Assembly (NCBI RefSeq): GCF_039023475.1
Contig: NZ_JBCHVB010000001.1
Coordinates: 372,001-436,000, forward strand
Direction: 5' to 3'
Origin: Erwinia sp039023475
Lineage (GTDB): Bacteria; Pseudomonadota; Gammaproteobacteria; Enterobacterales; Enterobacteriaceae
Length of the DNA: 64,000 nucleotides
Shown here: positions 8,754 through 17,345 of the stretch, piece after piece
Layout of the letters: every line of letters starts with the position of its first letter
How positions within the stretch are numbered: the stretch's first letter is position 1
Notes under the pieces: generated by a model
What the model was told of the DNA's origin: nothing
The model's database searches: none
What the model saw: the letters and a program-made list of their open reading frames with translations, nothing else
Program-made: the position numbers and the translations under genes

Positions 8754-9182
8754 ATGACCATTCATAAGAAAGGGCAGGCCCACTGGGAAGGTGATATCAA
8801 GCAGGGGAAAGGCACTATCTCCACCGAAAGCGGTGCGCTGAAAGAGCAGCCTTACGGCTTTAACACCCGTTTTGAAGGTAAGTCCGGTACCAACCCGGAA
8901 GAGCTGATCGGCGCGGCACATGCCGCCTGTTTTTCGATGGCGCTTTCGCTGATGCTGGGTAACGAAGGCTACGTCCCGGAAAGTATCGATACCGTAGCTG
9001 ATGTCTCGCTGGACAAGTCTGGTGATGGCTTCAAAATCAGCGCAATCGCGCTTAAGAGTCAGGTCAAGCTGCCAGGTATCGAGAACGATGCCTTTGAGAA
9101 AATTATCAACCAGGCGAAAGAAGGCTGCCCGGTTTCACAGTTAGTTAACGCGGACATCTCTCTGGATTATACGCTAAACTGA
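8754..9182 (+). CDS. osmC: OsmC-type peroxiredoxin
   Basis: A 142-residue thiol peroxidase that reduces organic hydroperoxides in the cytoplasm. The two redox cysteines sit exactly where E. coli OsmC has them, Cys59 (AAHAACF) and Cys125 (EGCPVS). The opening MTIHKKGQAHWEGDIKQGKG and the end LDYTLN are also characteristic. A clear GGGAGGA site precedes ATG 8754. It is a single-gene unit divergent from the YodC-like gene. Osmotic and stationary-phase control is known for the family; I did not find a certain promoter. Confidence 0.93.
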   Translation: MTIHKKGQAHWEGDIKQGKGTISTESGALKEQPYGFNTRFEGKSGTNPEELIGAAHAACFSMALSLMLGNEGYVPESIDTVADVSLDKSGDGFKISAIALKSQVKLPGIENDAFEKIINQAKEGCPVSQLVNADISLDYTLN

Positions 9183-9199
9183 TCTGCGCCAGTTTTGTC

Positions 9200-9219
9200 C
9201 CCCGCCCGCCGTGGCGGGG
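9200..9219 (+). terminator. GC hairpin after osmC
   Basis: CCCCGCC (9200-9206) pairs with GGCGGGG (9213-9219) around a six-base loop, 18 bases after the osmC stop. There is no T-run, so it is a weak terminator or a processing stop. Confidence 0.4.
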
Positions 9220-9377
9220 AGACGTCCCACCAGTTTCGCCCTCTGCCCGACAATTCCCTGAATTATAAGAATAAACAATGGCCCAAAACGGCTATTTTTC
9301 TCTGGCTACCCGCTCCGATCGCGTTTAGATTGTTACTGTCTGGACAGACATAAAACAACGATAACGCGAGGACGGAG

Positions 9378-10970
9378 ATGAGAAAAACGGTAATAAGAAC
9401 GGCCATAGCCGCGCTGACGCTGGCGGTTGCCTCTGGGGCAGCGGCGAAAACGCTGGTGTTCTGCTCAGAAGGATCGCCAGAAAACTTCAACCCGCAACTT
9501 TACACCTCCGGGACCAGCGTGGACGCCAGCGCGGTGCCAATCTATAACCGGCTGGTGGATTTCAAACTGGGGACCACAGAGTTGATACCCAGCCTTGCTG
9601 AGAGCTGGGACGTCAGTGAAGACGGCAAGGTTTACACCTTCCATCTGCGTAAGGGCGTGAAGTTTCAGAGTAACAAGGATTTTAAGCCGACGCGGGACTT
9701 CAATGCCGATGACGTCATCTTCTCCTTTATGCGCCAGAAGGATAAGAATAACCCTTATCACAATGTCTCCAACGGCACCTACGCAAACTTCGAAAGTCTG
9801 GAGTTCGGTTCCCTGATCCAGAGCATCGAAAAGGTGGACGACAACACCGTTCGTTTTACGCTCTCTCATGCGGAAGCGCCGTTTCTGGCCGATCTGGGCT
9901 GGTACTTCGCCTCTATCCTCTCCGCCGAATATGCCGATGCCATGCTGAAGGCGGGTACGCCGGAAAAAGTGGATCAGGAACCAATCGGCACCGGTCCCTT
10001 TGCGCTGGCAAAATACCAGAAAGATTCCCGTATTCTTTATCGCGCTTTCCCGGAGTACTGGCAGGGTAAAGCCAAACTGGATCGGCTGGTCTTCTCCATC
10101 ACGCCGGATGCCTCGGTGCGCTACGCCAAGCTGGAAAAAAACGAGTGCCAGGTCATGCCGTTCCCGAACCCGGCAGATCTGACGCGGATGAAGGAGAATA
10201 AAGAGATCACTCTGATGCAGAAGGCGGGGCTGAATACCGGCTTTCTGGCCTTTAATACCCAGAAAGCGCCGCTGGATAAGGTAAAAGTCCGCCAGGCGCT
10301 GACGATGGCGATTAATAAACCGGCCATCATTGACGCTGTTTTCCAGGGGACCGGCACCGTGGCGAAAAATCTCCTGCCGCCAGGCGTCTGGAGCGCAGCG
10401 AAAGATCTGAAAGACTACGATTACGATCCGGAAAAAGCCAAAGCGCTGCTTAAAGAGGCGGGCATTGCGCCCGGCACCGCCATCGATCTCTGGGCGATGC
10501 CGGTGCAGCGGCCTTATAACCCGAATGCCCGCCGTATGGCGGAGATGATCCAGGCCGACTGGGCGAAAGTGGGCATCAAGGCGAACATTGTCAGCTTCGA
10601 ATGGGGCGAGTACCTCAAGCGGGTCAAAGGCGGCGAGCATCAGGCGGCGCTGATGGGCTGGACAACCGCGACCGGCGATCCGGATAACTTCTTCGGTCCG
10701 CTGTTCAGCTGCACCTCCGCCAATGGCGGCTCCAACTCATCAAAATGGTGTTATAAACCTTTTGAGAAAGTCATCACCGAGGCCCGTTCAGAGCAGGATC
10801 ACAATAAACGTATCCAGCTCTACCAGCAGGCGCAGCAGATTATGCATGACCAGGCGCCGGCAGTGATGATCGCTCACTCGACCATCTTCGAACCGGTCCG
10901 GAAAGAGGTCAGCGGCTATGAAATCGATCCGTTTGGCAAACACATTTTCTATCAGGTAGATATCAAGTAA
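9378..10970 (+). CDS. DppA-like dipeptide-binding protein
   Basis: A 530-residue periplasmic solute-binding protein of family 5, very close to E. coli DppA along its whole length. Examples are KTLVFCSEGSPENFNPQLYT after the signal peptide, PIGTGPF, VFSITPDASVRYAKL, LWAMPVQRPYNPNARRMAEM and HNKRIQLYQQAQ. Residues 1-23 form a Sec signal peptide ending GAAA. It should capture dipeptides, or possibly haem or 5-aminolevulinate as DppA does, for an ABC importer. No dppBCDF genes follow; a strong terminator starts six bases after the stop. It is therefore either a second, orphan binding protein feeding a Dpp system encoded elsewhere, or a dppA separated from its operon. Confidence 0.92.
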   Translation: MRKTVIRTAIAALTLAVASGAAAKTLVFCSEGSPENFNPQLYTSGTSVDASAVPIYNRLVDFKLGTTELIPSLAESWDVSEDGKVYTFHLRKGVKFQSNKDFKPTRDFNADDVIFSFMRQKDKNNPYHNVSNGTYANFESLEFGSLIQSIEKVDDNTVRFTLSHAEAPFLADLGWYFASILSAEYADAMLKAGTPEKVDQEPIGTGPFALAKYQKDSRILYRAFPEYWQGKAKLDRLVFSITPDASVRYAKLEKNECQVMPFPNPADLTRMKENKEITLMQKAGLNTGFLAFNTQKAPLDKVKVRQALTMAINKPAIIDAVFQGTGTVAKNLLPPGVWSAAKDLKDYDYDPEKAKALLKEAGIAPGTAIDLWAMPVQRPYNPNARRMAEMIQADWAKVGIKANIVSFEWGEYLKRVKGGEHQAALMGWTTATGDPDNFFGPLFSCTSANGGSNSSKWCYKPFEKVITEARSEQDHNKRIQLYQQAQQIMHDQAPAVMIAHSTIFEPVRKEVSGYEIDPFGKHIFYQVDIK

Positions 10971-10976
10971 CGCTCA

Positions 10977-11005
10977 GGCCCGCCGGACTCCCGGCGGGCC
11001 TTTTT
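10977..11005 (+). terminator. Strong rho-independent terminator
   Basis: A perfect 10-base stem, GGCCCGCCGG (10977-10986) with CCGGCGGGCC (10991-11000), loop ACTC, then five T. It ends the DppA-like gene and may also stop the convergent acyltransferase transcript. Confidence 0.93.
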
Positions 11006-11018
11006 ATGGCTATTCCCG

Positions 11019-12059
11019 TTAACCTGCTTTAACGCCCGGTTTTATCCTGACCTTTTTCTCTATCAGCCAGTAAAGAAAGTACCCCAGCCCGGTCGATCCC
11101 ACCGTAAGCATTCCCATCATTACCCAGCCGGTAAGTTGACCGCTGCCGCTCATAAAGCGCGGGAGCAGGGAGGCAAGCGCATCCATAAACAGAGTGTGGC
11201 TGAGAACGACGGTAAAACTTGCCCGGCTCAAAGCCGTTATCAGCCCCATGACGGGCGATCTGGCATGTGTATTGAAGCTGAAGAAGGTGAGTAAATAAAA
11301 AGCAAATGTCAGCGCAAAAAGCCGTACAGCCTCATTTGCGGTAGTGACCGCAAGCAGCATCAGTGCGGCTGTAATCAGCAGAGAGCTATGTCCATGAGGC
11401 CAGGGGCGCGACAGCCGCGGCTGAAAAATAAAACAGAGCATACCGCTGAGGAAATAGAGCAACAGGGGATCGGTGTAGAAAGCAAACCAGTGATTATTCG
11501 TTTTTATCATCTCTCCGCCAGCCACCAACGTGACAACAGTGAGGAAAATAAAATTGAGCCCGCTTTTTCTGGGCAGGCGCAGGCCGATGGAGAAGATGAT
11601 ATAGAAAACAACAGTAAGGCAAAGCCCCCAGCCGGTGTAAAGAACAGGAGAGAGCTTATGGGTATGTTCTATATATATTCCGGGGATAAACAAAAGTGAT
11701 AAAAAATTATCAGCGGGATTCAGGTTAGTTACGCCGTAGACTGAGGGGATAGCCATCCATAATATAATTGCGACAAGCGTAAAGAGATAATACACAGGCA
11801 ATATCCGGGCAAATTTCTTCTTCAGAAAGGCGAATGCGTTTAGGGTACCAAATTCATACCATTGTGAGCGCGTTAGCAGATAGCCGGTCATCATAAAAAA
11901 TAGTGCAGCGGCCAGGCGGACCAGTTCAGAGGAAGCATTCGGGATGCCGGGAAGATGAGCCGGCGGCTGAGGTAAGGTAAAAAATTTTGCATGACATATA
12001 ACAACCAGCATACAGGCAAGCGCCCGCAGCCCTGTAACCGACTGAATGGGGTTTTTCAT
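11019..12059 (-). CDS. Acyltransferase 3 family membrane protein
   Basis: A 346-residue polytopic inner-membrane protein of the acyltransferase 3 (OafA/NodX/WecH) family, which transfer acyl groups, often O-acetyl, to surface glycans or small molecules. The start NPIQSVTGLRALACMLVVICHA has the family Arg and the conserved His of the first helix; FFMMTGYLL follows. About ten hydrophobic segments are visible. The start at 12059 is chosen over 12065 because GAGG is eight bases before it. It is a single gene with no glycan cluster nearby, so the substrate is unknown. A hairpin with a T-run on its own strand (12087-12108) lies just upstream of the start and could attenuate its transcription. Confidence 0.85.
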   Translation of the reverse strand: MKNPIQSVTGLRALACMLVVICHAKFFTLPQPPAHLPGIPNASSELVRLAAALFFMMTGYLLTRSQWYEFGTLNAFAFLKKKFARILPVYYLFTLVAIILWMAIPSVYGVTNLNPADNFLSLLFIPGIYIEHTHKLSPVLYTGWGLCLTVVFYIIFSIGLRLPRKSGLNFIFLTVVTLVAGGEMIKTNNHWFAFYTDPLLLYFLSGMLCFIFQPRLSRPWPHGHSSLLITAALMLLAVTTANEAVRLFALTFAFYLLTFFSFNTHARSPVMGLITALSRASFTVVLSHTLFMDALASLLPRFMSGSGQLTGWVMMGMLTVGSTGLGYFLYWLIEKKVRIKPGVKAG

Positions 12060-12065
12060 CAGCAT

Positions 12066-12587
12066 GACCTCAGCTGTGTGTAAAAACCCTCACCGGTTAA
12101 GGTGAGGGAGGATGATTTATTCAATCACGCTTAAACGGGCTTTTTCGGCCTCTTGGTAATCAAACTGCTGTGTGTGTCTTTACTTTCGCGAACATAATCT
12201 GGAACAGATCATGCTCGTGGCAATACATTACCCTGATGAAAGCTTTTTTGGCTATATCTATATTTCGTTAGTTTATTATTTAAGACTTTCCTTGTTATTG
12301 CTTTATTAATTCCTGGCAGGAGTGGATTAATTAAAAATGGCGCTAAGGTAGTTTTTATATTTAGCGCTTTTTTTAACGGGTTAGCGGGGCGTTAAAGAAT
12401 CTTTCTATAATCTGTGAGCTTGTTCATAAAAATGAAACGCAGAAAGTCTCTTTTTAAAAATAAAGAAGATGTTTTAACGATGAAAAGAGGCATCTTCCAG
12501 ACGAAACGCAGTCTGAAGCAGAGAGAGGGGAGAGAAGAAATAATGCTGCCACCTTAAAACGGTCCGGCGGCAGCAGAATAAAACGCG
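12066..12587. other. A+T-rich intergenic region
   Basis: About 520 bases with no supportable gene. It holds the leader hairpin at 12087-12108. A second terminator-like structure pairs GCGCTAA at 12340-12346 with TTAGCGC at 12361-12367, followed by seven T on the plus strand. A weak GCTGCC/GGCAGC pair at 12545-12574 just beyond the aldA stop may end aldA. The second hairpin could mark the end of a small plus-strand RNA between about 12200 and 12375, but no promoter is clear. Confidence 0.4.
12087..12108 (-). terminator. Hairpin in the acyltransferase leader
   Basis: CCCTCACC (12087-12094) and GGTGAGGG (12101-12108) pair perfectly. On the minus strand the stem is followed by TTTTTA. It sits 27 bases upstream of the acyltransferase start. 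It could terminate read-through from aldA or act as an attenuator. Confidence 0.6.
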
Positions 12588-14027
12588 CTAGCAATACTGC
12601 AGATAGGCCACGTGCGTCTGCAAATACTCTTCCAGCCCGTGACGGCCATCGGCCCCGCCGATGCCGGATTTCCGCCAGCCGGCATGGAAGCCCTGCATCG
12701 CCTCAAAGTTTTCCCGGTTGACGTAGGTTTCGCCAAATTTCAGCTGCTTAAGGGCGCGCATGGTGGTGTTCAGATCGCGGGTATAGAGGGCGGAGGTCAG
12801 GCCGTATTCGCTGTCATTGGCGAGGCTGATGGCCTCTTCGAGCGTGTCAAAAACCAGCACCGGCAGCACCGGACCGAACGTCTCTTCCCGGGCGATATCC
12901 ATCTCCTGACGAACATCAGTCAGCAGCGTGGGGGCGAAAAAGAAGCCGCTGTCGCCCGCTCGTTTGCCGCCGGTGACCAGCGTAGCGCCTTGCTCCAGCG
13001 CCTTCGCGACTTTCTGCTCAATGCGCGCCAGGGCATCCGCGGAGATCAGCGGCCCCATATCAATATCGCTGCGGCTGGCCGGATCGCCGAAGGTCACCGC
13101 CTCAAAGGCCACCTTAAGCCGTTTCACCACCTCATCATAAACGCCAGACTGCACGTACAGCCGCTCCGCACAGTTGCAGACCTGTCCGGTATTGATCATC
13201 CGGGAGCTGACGATAGCGTTGACTGCTAAATCAAGGTCCGCATCATTCATCACGATGGCTGGCGCTTTACCGCCCAGTTCCAGCGACACCTTCGTCACGT
13301 TATCTGCCGCCGCCTTAAGGGTGGCGACTCCCGCGTTAACGCTGCCGGTCAGGCTGATCATGCCCACTTTCGGGTTTACTGCCAGCGCCTGTCCCACCTC
13401 CGGGCCGTACCCCGTCACCAGGTTAAATACGCCTGGCGGCAGGCCCAGCTCATCCACGATTTCGGCAAAAAGCATCGCGTTATTGGGCGTCAGCTCGCTG
13501 GGCTTAATCACAATAGTATTGCCGGTCACCAGCGCCGGTGCGGCTTTTCTGGCAATCAGAAAGAAGGGGAAGTTCCAGGGCAATATGCCGGCGGTAACGC
13601 CAATCGCCTTTTTAAACACCAGGATGGTCTCATCCTGTCTGTCGCTCTGAAGGATTTCACCTTCGTAGCGGCGCGCCCATTCGGCCATATAGTCGAGATA
13701 GTCGGCGGTAAACAGCACCTCTGTCTGTGCCAGCTGCTGCGTTTTGCCGCCTTCAGCGACGATAGCCGCTGCAATTTCAGGTTCACGGCGGCGGATCTCT
13801 GCGGCGATTTTATGCAGCCACTGACCGCGCTCCACGGCAGGCAGGGCTTCCCAGCCGGCTTGTGCTGCATCAGCGGCGTCGATCGCCCGATCGGCATCCT
13901 CGCGGTCGCCTTCAGGGATACGGGAGAGCAGTGCGCCGGTAGCCGGATTGATAACCTCAATCCAGCGATCGCTGCGGTTTTCGACAAACTGGCCATTGAT
14001 GTACAGGCAATGTTGAGGGACAGACAT
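12588..14027 (-). CDS. aldA: Lactaldehyde dehydrogenase
   Basis: A 479-residue NAD-dependent aldehyde dehydrogenase that oxidises L-lactaldehyde to L-lactate (and glycolaldehyde to glycolate). It follows E. coli AldA closely from MSVP to the C-terminal EYLQT. The catalytic residues are Glu250 (LELGGK) and Cys284 (GQVCNCAE), and the NAD-binding PWNFPFFLIARK is intact. In E. coli aldA lies away from the rha genes. Here it is divergent from rhaT, so the enzyme that disposes of the lactaldehyde made by RhaD is genetically linked to the pathway. A RhaS-like operator (14111-14161) lies 84 bases upstream of its start, so control by rhamnose is likely. Confidence 0.95.
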   Translation of the reverse strand: MSVPQHCLYINGQFVENRSDRWIEVINPATGALLSRIPEGDREDADRAIDAADAAQAGWEALPAVERGQWLHKIAAEIRRREPEIAAAIVAEGGKTQQLAQTEVLFTADYLDYMAEWARRYEGEILQSDRQDETILVFKKAIGVTAGILPWNFPFFLIARKAAPALVTGNTIVIKPSELTPNNAMLFAEIVDELGLPPGVFNLVTGYGPEVGQALAVNPKVGMISLTGSVNAGVATLKAAADNVTKVSLELGGKAPAIVMNDADLDLAVNAIVSSRMINTGQVCNCAERLYVQSGVYDEVVKRLKVAFEAVTFGDPASRSDIDMGPLISADALARIEQKVAKALEQGATLVTGGKRAGDSGFFFAPTLLTDVRQEMDIAREETFGPVLPVLVFDTLEEAISLANDSEYGLTSALYTRDLNTTMRALKQLKFGETYVNRENFEAMQGFHAGWRKSGIGGADGRHGLEEYLQTHVAYLQYC

Positions 14028-14110
14028 GGCGGATTCTCCGTAAACGTTATTTTATATGTCGGTTAAGAAAATGTTGCATATTAAAATAGTCTCCTGGCCG
14101 CAGCGGAATG

Positions 14111-14161
14111 ACCTTTCTGTCGCTGCCAGTCGGTGAAAGGAGTTGGCAGGGAAGAGAAGAA
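14111..14161 (-). promoter_or_regulatory. Candidate RhaS operator for aldA
   Basis: Two inverted 17-base half-sites, 14111-14127 and 14145-14161, are separated by 17 bases. Read towards aldA, the proximal half starts GGCAG and ends AAGGT, the same ends as in the rhaB operator, and the spacing is identical. GAGACT follows 17 bases further, comparable to TAGACT at rhaB. No good full CRP site adjoins it; the nearest CRP-like sequence is TGTAA-N6-TCAAA at 14192-14207. The call is by comparison within this window. Confidence 0.6.
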
Positions 14162-14259
14162 CAGCGTGATGAAGGCGTGAAAAATTGAAATTGTAATGCA
14201 AATCAAAAGAATGGATTAATTTCAGCACTGCGGTCACCGCAGCATACAGAATACCGAAG

Positions 14260-14355
14260 TGTGATCGCGGTCGGCGGGAGGAACTGTATTTTGCCATTTT
14301 GATGCCGGCCCGGGCAGCCAGCATAAGGTCTCTGCCTTGCAATCCTTCGTAGACT
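14260..14355 (+). promoter_or_regulatory. CRP half-site and RhaS-like operator of rhaT
   Basis: TGTGA at 14260-14264 is one CRP half; the other half, TCGGC, is poor. Three bases beyond the 16-base CRP frame begins a weak distal 17-base half-site (14279-14295, ending TTGCC). After a 17-base spacer comes a good proximal half (14313-14329, starting GGCAG and ending AAGGT). TAGACT (14350-14355) is the likely -10 region, as at rhaB. Order and spacing match the rhaB promoter. Confidence 0.55.
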
Positions 14356-14398
14356 CCATCCTACCGGGAACCTTACCCCCCAACGAAGGAAGAGAATA

Positions 14399-15433
14399 AT
14401 GAGTGAAGCTATCCTGTCCGGCATACTCTGGCATCTGGTGGGCGCCGCCAGCGCCGCCTGCTTCTATGCGCCCTTTAAGAAAGTGCGTAACTGGTCATGG
14501 GAAACCATGTGGTCCGTTGGCGGAGTGATGTCGTGGATAATCCTCCCCTGGGCCGTCAGCGCGGTACTGCTGCCCAACTTCTGGGCCTACTACAGCAGCT
14601 TTTCTCTTGCCCAGCTGATGCCTGTTTTCCTCTTTGGTGCCATGTGGGGCATCGGGAACATCAACTACGGCCTGACCATGCGCTATCTGGGCATGTCGAT
14701 GGGCATTGGTATTGCCATCGGCATTACCCTGGTCGTCGGCACGCTGATGACGCCGCTGCTGCAGGGACGTTTTGTAGAGCTTTTCAGTTCAGCGGGCGGA
14801 CGCCTGACGCTGCTGGGCGTGCTGGTTGCGCTGGTCGGCGTGGCGATAGTCTCCAGGGCGGGGCTGATGAAGGAACGGGCGATGGGGATCACCGCCGAAG
14901 AGTTCAATCTGAAGAAAGGTCTGATGCTGGCCGTGCTCTGCGGCATTTTCTCGGCAGGGATGTCTTTCGCCATGAATGCCGCAAAACCGATGCATGACGC
15001 TGCTGCCGCGCTGGGTATCGATCCGCTCTATGTTGCACTGCCCAGCTACGTCGTGATCATGGGCGGCGGGGCGGTCATAAACCTTGGCTTCTGTTTTTAC
15101 CGTCTCGCCACCCAGTCAACGCTTTCGGTCAGAGCAGATTTCTCGGTGATTAAGACCGTACTTATCAGCAACGTCCTGCTCTCCATCCTCGGCGGAACCA
15201 TGTGGTATCTGCAATTCTTCTTCTACGCCTGGGGTCATGCGCGCATTCCGGCGCAGTATGACTTCATCAGCTGGATGCTGCATATGAGCTTCTACGTCCT
15301 GTGTGGCGGACTGGTTGGACTGGTGCTGAAAGAGTGGAAGAATGTCGGGCGCCGCCCGGTTGGCGTCCTGTGCGGCGGCTGCATTGTGATTATTCTGGCG
15401 GCTAACATCGTTGGCATGGGCATGATGTCCTGA
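14399..15433 (+). CDS. rhaT: L-rhamnose/proton symporter
   Basis: A 344-residue inner-membrane protein with about ten membrane helices, nearly colinear with E. coli RhaT. Conserved segments are FWAYYSSFSLAQLMPVFLFG, NINYGLTMRYLGMSMGIGIA, FSAGMSFAMNAAKPMH and WYLQFFFYAWGHARIPAQYD. It imports L-rhamnose with a proton. AAGGAAGAG precedes ATG 14399. It is convergent with rhaR (five bases between stops) and divergent from aldA. The upstream region holds CRP- and RhaS-like sites, so induction by rhamnose is expected. Confidence 0.97.
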   Translation: MSEAILSGILWHLVGAASAACFYAPFKKVRNWSWETMWSVGGVMSWIILPWAVSAVLLPNFWAYYSSFSLAQLMPVFLFGAMWGIGNINYGLTMRYLGMSMGIGIAIGITLVVGTLMTPLLQGRFVELFSSAGGRLTLLGVLVALVGVAIVSRAGLMKERAMGITAEEFNLKKGLMLAVLCGIFSAGMSFAMNAAKPMHDAAAALGIDPLYVALPSYVVIMGGGAVINLGFCFYRLATQSTLSVRADFSVIKTVLISNVLLSILGGTMWYLQFFFYAWGHARIPAQYDFISWMLHMSFYVLCGGLVGLVLKEWKNVGRRPVGVLCGGCIVIILAANIVGMGMMS

Positions 15434-15438
15434 CGGCC

Positions 15439-16317
15439 TTACTCCTTCACTTCTCCTTCATGCCGGGTTGCCGTTCTGCGCAATCCGGCATGAATAAACT
15501 GCTGGCGAAAAGCGCTTGGCGTCATGCCGGTTTCCCGGGTAAACACCACCGAAAAGTAATTACTGTCATCGAATCCGCAGCGCGCGGCCACTTCGCCAAT
15601 CAGGCAGTCGCTACAGCGCAGAAGATGCTTTGCCCGGCAGAGCTGTAGCTGACGGACGTAATGGCCGGGCGTCATGCCGGTCTGCTGCCGGAAAAGATGC
15701 TTAAGGGCGCGCTCCGAAAGCTGATGCTGCTGGCAGAAGGTACCCAGATCAAAGGGAACGGCCAGTTGCCCCTGGATGGCGGACATCAGCAAATCCATCT
15801 GTTCACCTTCGGGAAGCTGGCGAACGCAGTCGGTTGCATAGCGGTGACGCTGAAGTATCAGCATGAGCTGTAAAAACAGCGCCTCGGTCAGCTGGCGGGA
15901 AAGGCGGTCGCTTTTGCGGCTCTCCTGGCCCAGCTGTTGGATCACGCCGCGCGCCAGGGCGAGCCCCCGCGTGGTCAGCCGCCAGCTGCGCCGATCGTCC
16001 GGCGGAAGAAACTGCTGCCAGCTCATTCCCAGCGTGAAACGTTCAGGGCAGTAAATAATATTATCGAGCACCAGATCGTTTACCGATTCATAGCTGTGAC
16101 AATCTTCAGGGCGAAGGTAAAACAGATCGCCGCAGGTGATAAGCCAGGGGCGCTCGTTCATGACGTGCAGTCCATTGCCCCGCCAGACAATCACCAGCTC
16201 GCTAAACTCATGAACGTGAGGCGGAAAGGAGGGCTGCGGGGCGCGGTCGGCGACCGCCACCGGCATTAATTCAGAGGGAAAATAGTCGGCTCTCGCCAGA
16301 CGAAGGGGTTGGTTCAC
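15439..16317 (-). CDS. rhaR: AraC-family activator RhaR
   Basis: A 292-residue regulator with an N-terminal cupin effector-binding domain (HVHEFSELVIVWRGNG at about 34-49) and a C-terminal double helix-turn-helix (about 190-285). The latter includes LFRQQTGMTPGHYVRQL and CGFDDSNYFSVVFTRETGMTP. In E. coli RhaR binds rhamnose and activates the rhaSR promoter. It is second in the rhaS-rhaR unit, eight bases after the rhaS stop, and convergent with rhaT, as in E. coli. RhaR and RhaS are assigned by position and by closeness to the E. coli pair. Confidence 0.93.
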   Translation of the reverse strand: MNQPLRLARADYFPSELMPVAVADRAPQPSFPPHVHEFSELVIVWRGNGLHVMNERPWLITCGDLFYLRPEDCHSYESVNDLVLDNIIYCPERFTLGMSWQQFLPPDDRRSWRLTTRGLALARGVIQQLGQESRKSDRLSRQLTEALFLQLMLILQRHRYATDCVRQLPEGEQMDLLMSAIQGQLAVPFDLGTFCQQHQLSERALKHLFRQQTGMTPGHYVRQLQLCRAKHLLRCSDCLIGEVAARCGFDDSNYFSVVFTRETGMTPSAFRQQFIHAGLRRTATRHEGEVKE

Positions 16318-16325
16318 GGCTCACC

Positions 16326-17153
16326 TCACAGGTCATTTTGCCTGATGGTACGCGGAGAGGTGCCAAACTCGCGCTTAAAGAGCGTGGAAAAGTGATTGCT
16401 GTCACCAAATCCGCAGTGAAAGGCGATATCGGTAATGCGCATTTCACTGTGGCGCAGTAAATGGCGGGCCTGCAACAGTCTGAGTTGATTCAGATAACGC
16501 TGCGGCGTACTGCCGGTCTGCTGCTTCAGCTGGCGGTGAAGGGTACGCAGTGAGAGGGAGAACTTCGCGGCCAGCGCTTCCCAGTCCACTTCTTCGTTGT
16601 AATGTTCTGAGAGCCAGTCCAGCAGCTGCCGCAGGCGGCCATCCTGATCGTCGCTGGCCTCTTCGCGACAGCCTTTGCGCAGCAGCATCAACAGCTGCAT
16701 AAAGGTCATCTCCTGCTCCACGCAGCTTTCCATACAGTCCGGCGTGGGCGCGATTTCTAGTGCCCGGGTCAGCTTTTTGACCTGACTCAGCACCTTACTG
16801 CTGATGCGCCAGTGTGAAGGGTAATTGCCGGCCTGTTCCTGCGGTAACAGATGCTGAAAGCCGGTGATAAAGCGAAACGCCTCCGGCCCGCGATAGAGCA
16901 CATTCGTCAGGATAAGCTGGTCAGTTTTCTCATAAAGGTGGCGGTCATGATCGCGGACAAAGCAGACACAGCCGCCGCAGAGTGACTGAGGTTCACCGTT
17001 AAAGACGTGGATCCCCGCGCCCTGTTCGACAATAACAATCTCGTGAAAATCGTCGTGATGATGTTCAGGAAAAGCCCCCTGGGGAGCACGGGGTTCAATG
17101 GTCACCGGCAGGCCTCCGCCCGGGAAGAAATCCACGCTATGTAACACGGTCAT
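16326..17153 (-). CDS. rhaS: AraC-family activator RhaS
   Basis: A 275-residue activator of the rhamnose catabolic and transport promoters. The N-terminal rhamnose-binding cupin contains EHHHDDFHEIVIVEQGAGIH (about 31-50). The C-terminal AraC DNA-binding region has FSLSLRTLHRQLKQQTGSTP and FHCGFGDSNHFSTLFKREFG. It is the first gene of the rhaSR unit and divergent from rhaB across a 298-base gap holding CRP and RhaS sites. By E. coli precedent RhaS with rhamnose and CRP activates rhaBAD and rhaT. Sites in this window suggest aldA is a further target. Confidence 0.94.
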   Translation of the reverse strand: MTVLHSVDFFPGGGLPVTIEPRAPQGAFPEHHHDDFHEIVIVEQGAGIHVFNGEPQSLCGGCVCFVRDHDRHLYEKTDQLILTNVLYRGPEAFRFITGFQHLLPQEQAGNYPSHWRISSKVLSQVKKLTRALEIAPTPDCMESCVEQEMTFMQLLMLLRKGCREEASDDQDGRLRQLLDWLSEHYNEEVDWEALAAKFSLSLRTLHRQLKQQTGSTPQRYLNQLRLLQARHLLRHSEMRITDIAFHCGFGDSNHFSTLFKREFGTSPRTIRQNDL

Positions 17154-17326
17154 GATTCGTCCTCTTTGCTGGTTTGCGACGAGTCTACTGCCGGGCGGGG
17201 GGAACTGACCTTAAATTTTCGACATCAATACGGCGTAAAAAGGCTAATTTTTCAAGAAACTGCCGCCCCGTGATCGGAAGTGCGCGCCATGTCACATCCG
17301 CTGCGCCCGCCGGTGAAAAGTAAAAC

Positions 17327-17342
17327 TGTGAGCTGATTCACG
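17327..17342 (+). promoter_or_regulatory. CRP site upstream of rhaB
   Basis: TGTGA-GCTGAT-TCACG matches the CRP consensus TGTGA-N6-TCACA at 9 of 10 defined positions. It ends three bases before the RhaS operator, the arrangement seen in the E. coli rhaBAD promoter. Confidence 0.85.
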
Positions 17343-17345
17343 TTC

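Noticed and set aside
9465..10640. 391-codon frame opposite the DppA-like gene
   Set aside because: Antisense shadow; composition is unnatural and the forward protein is a full family match.
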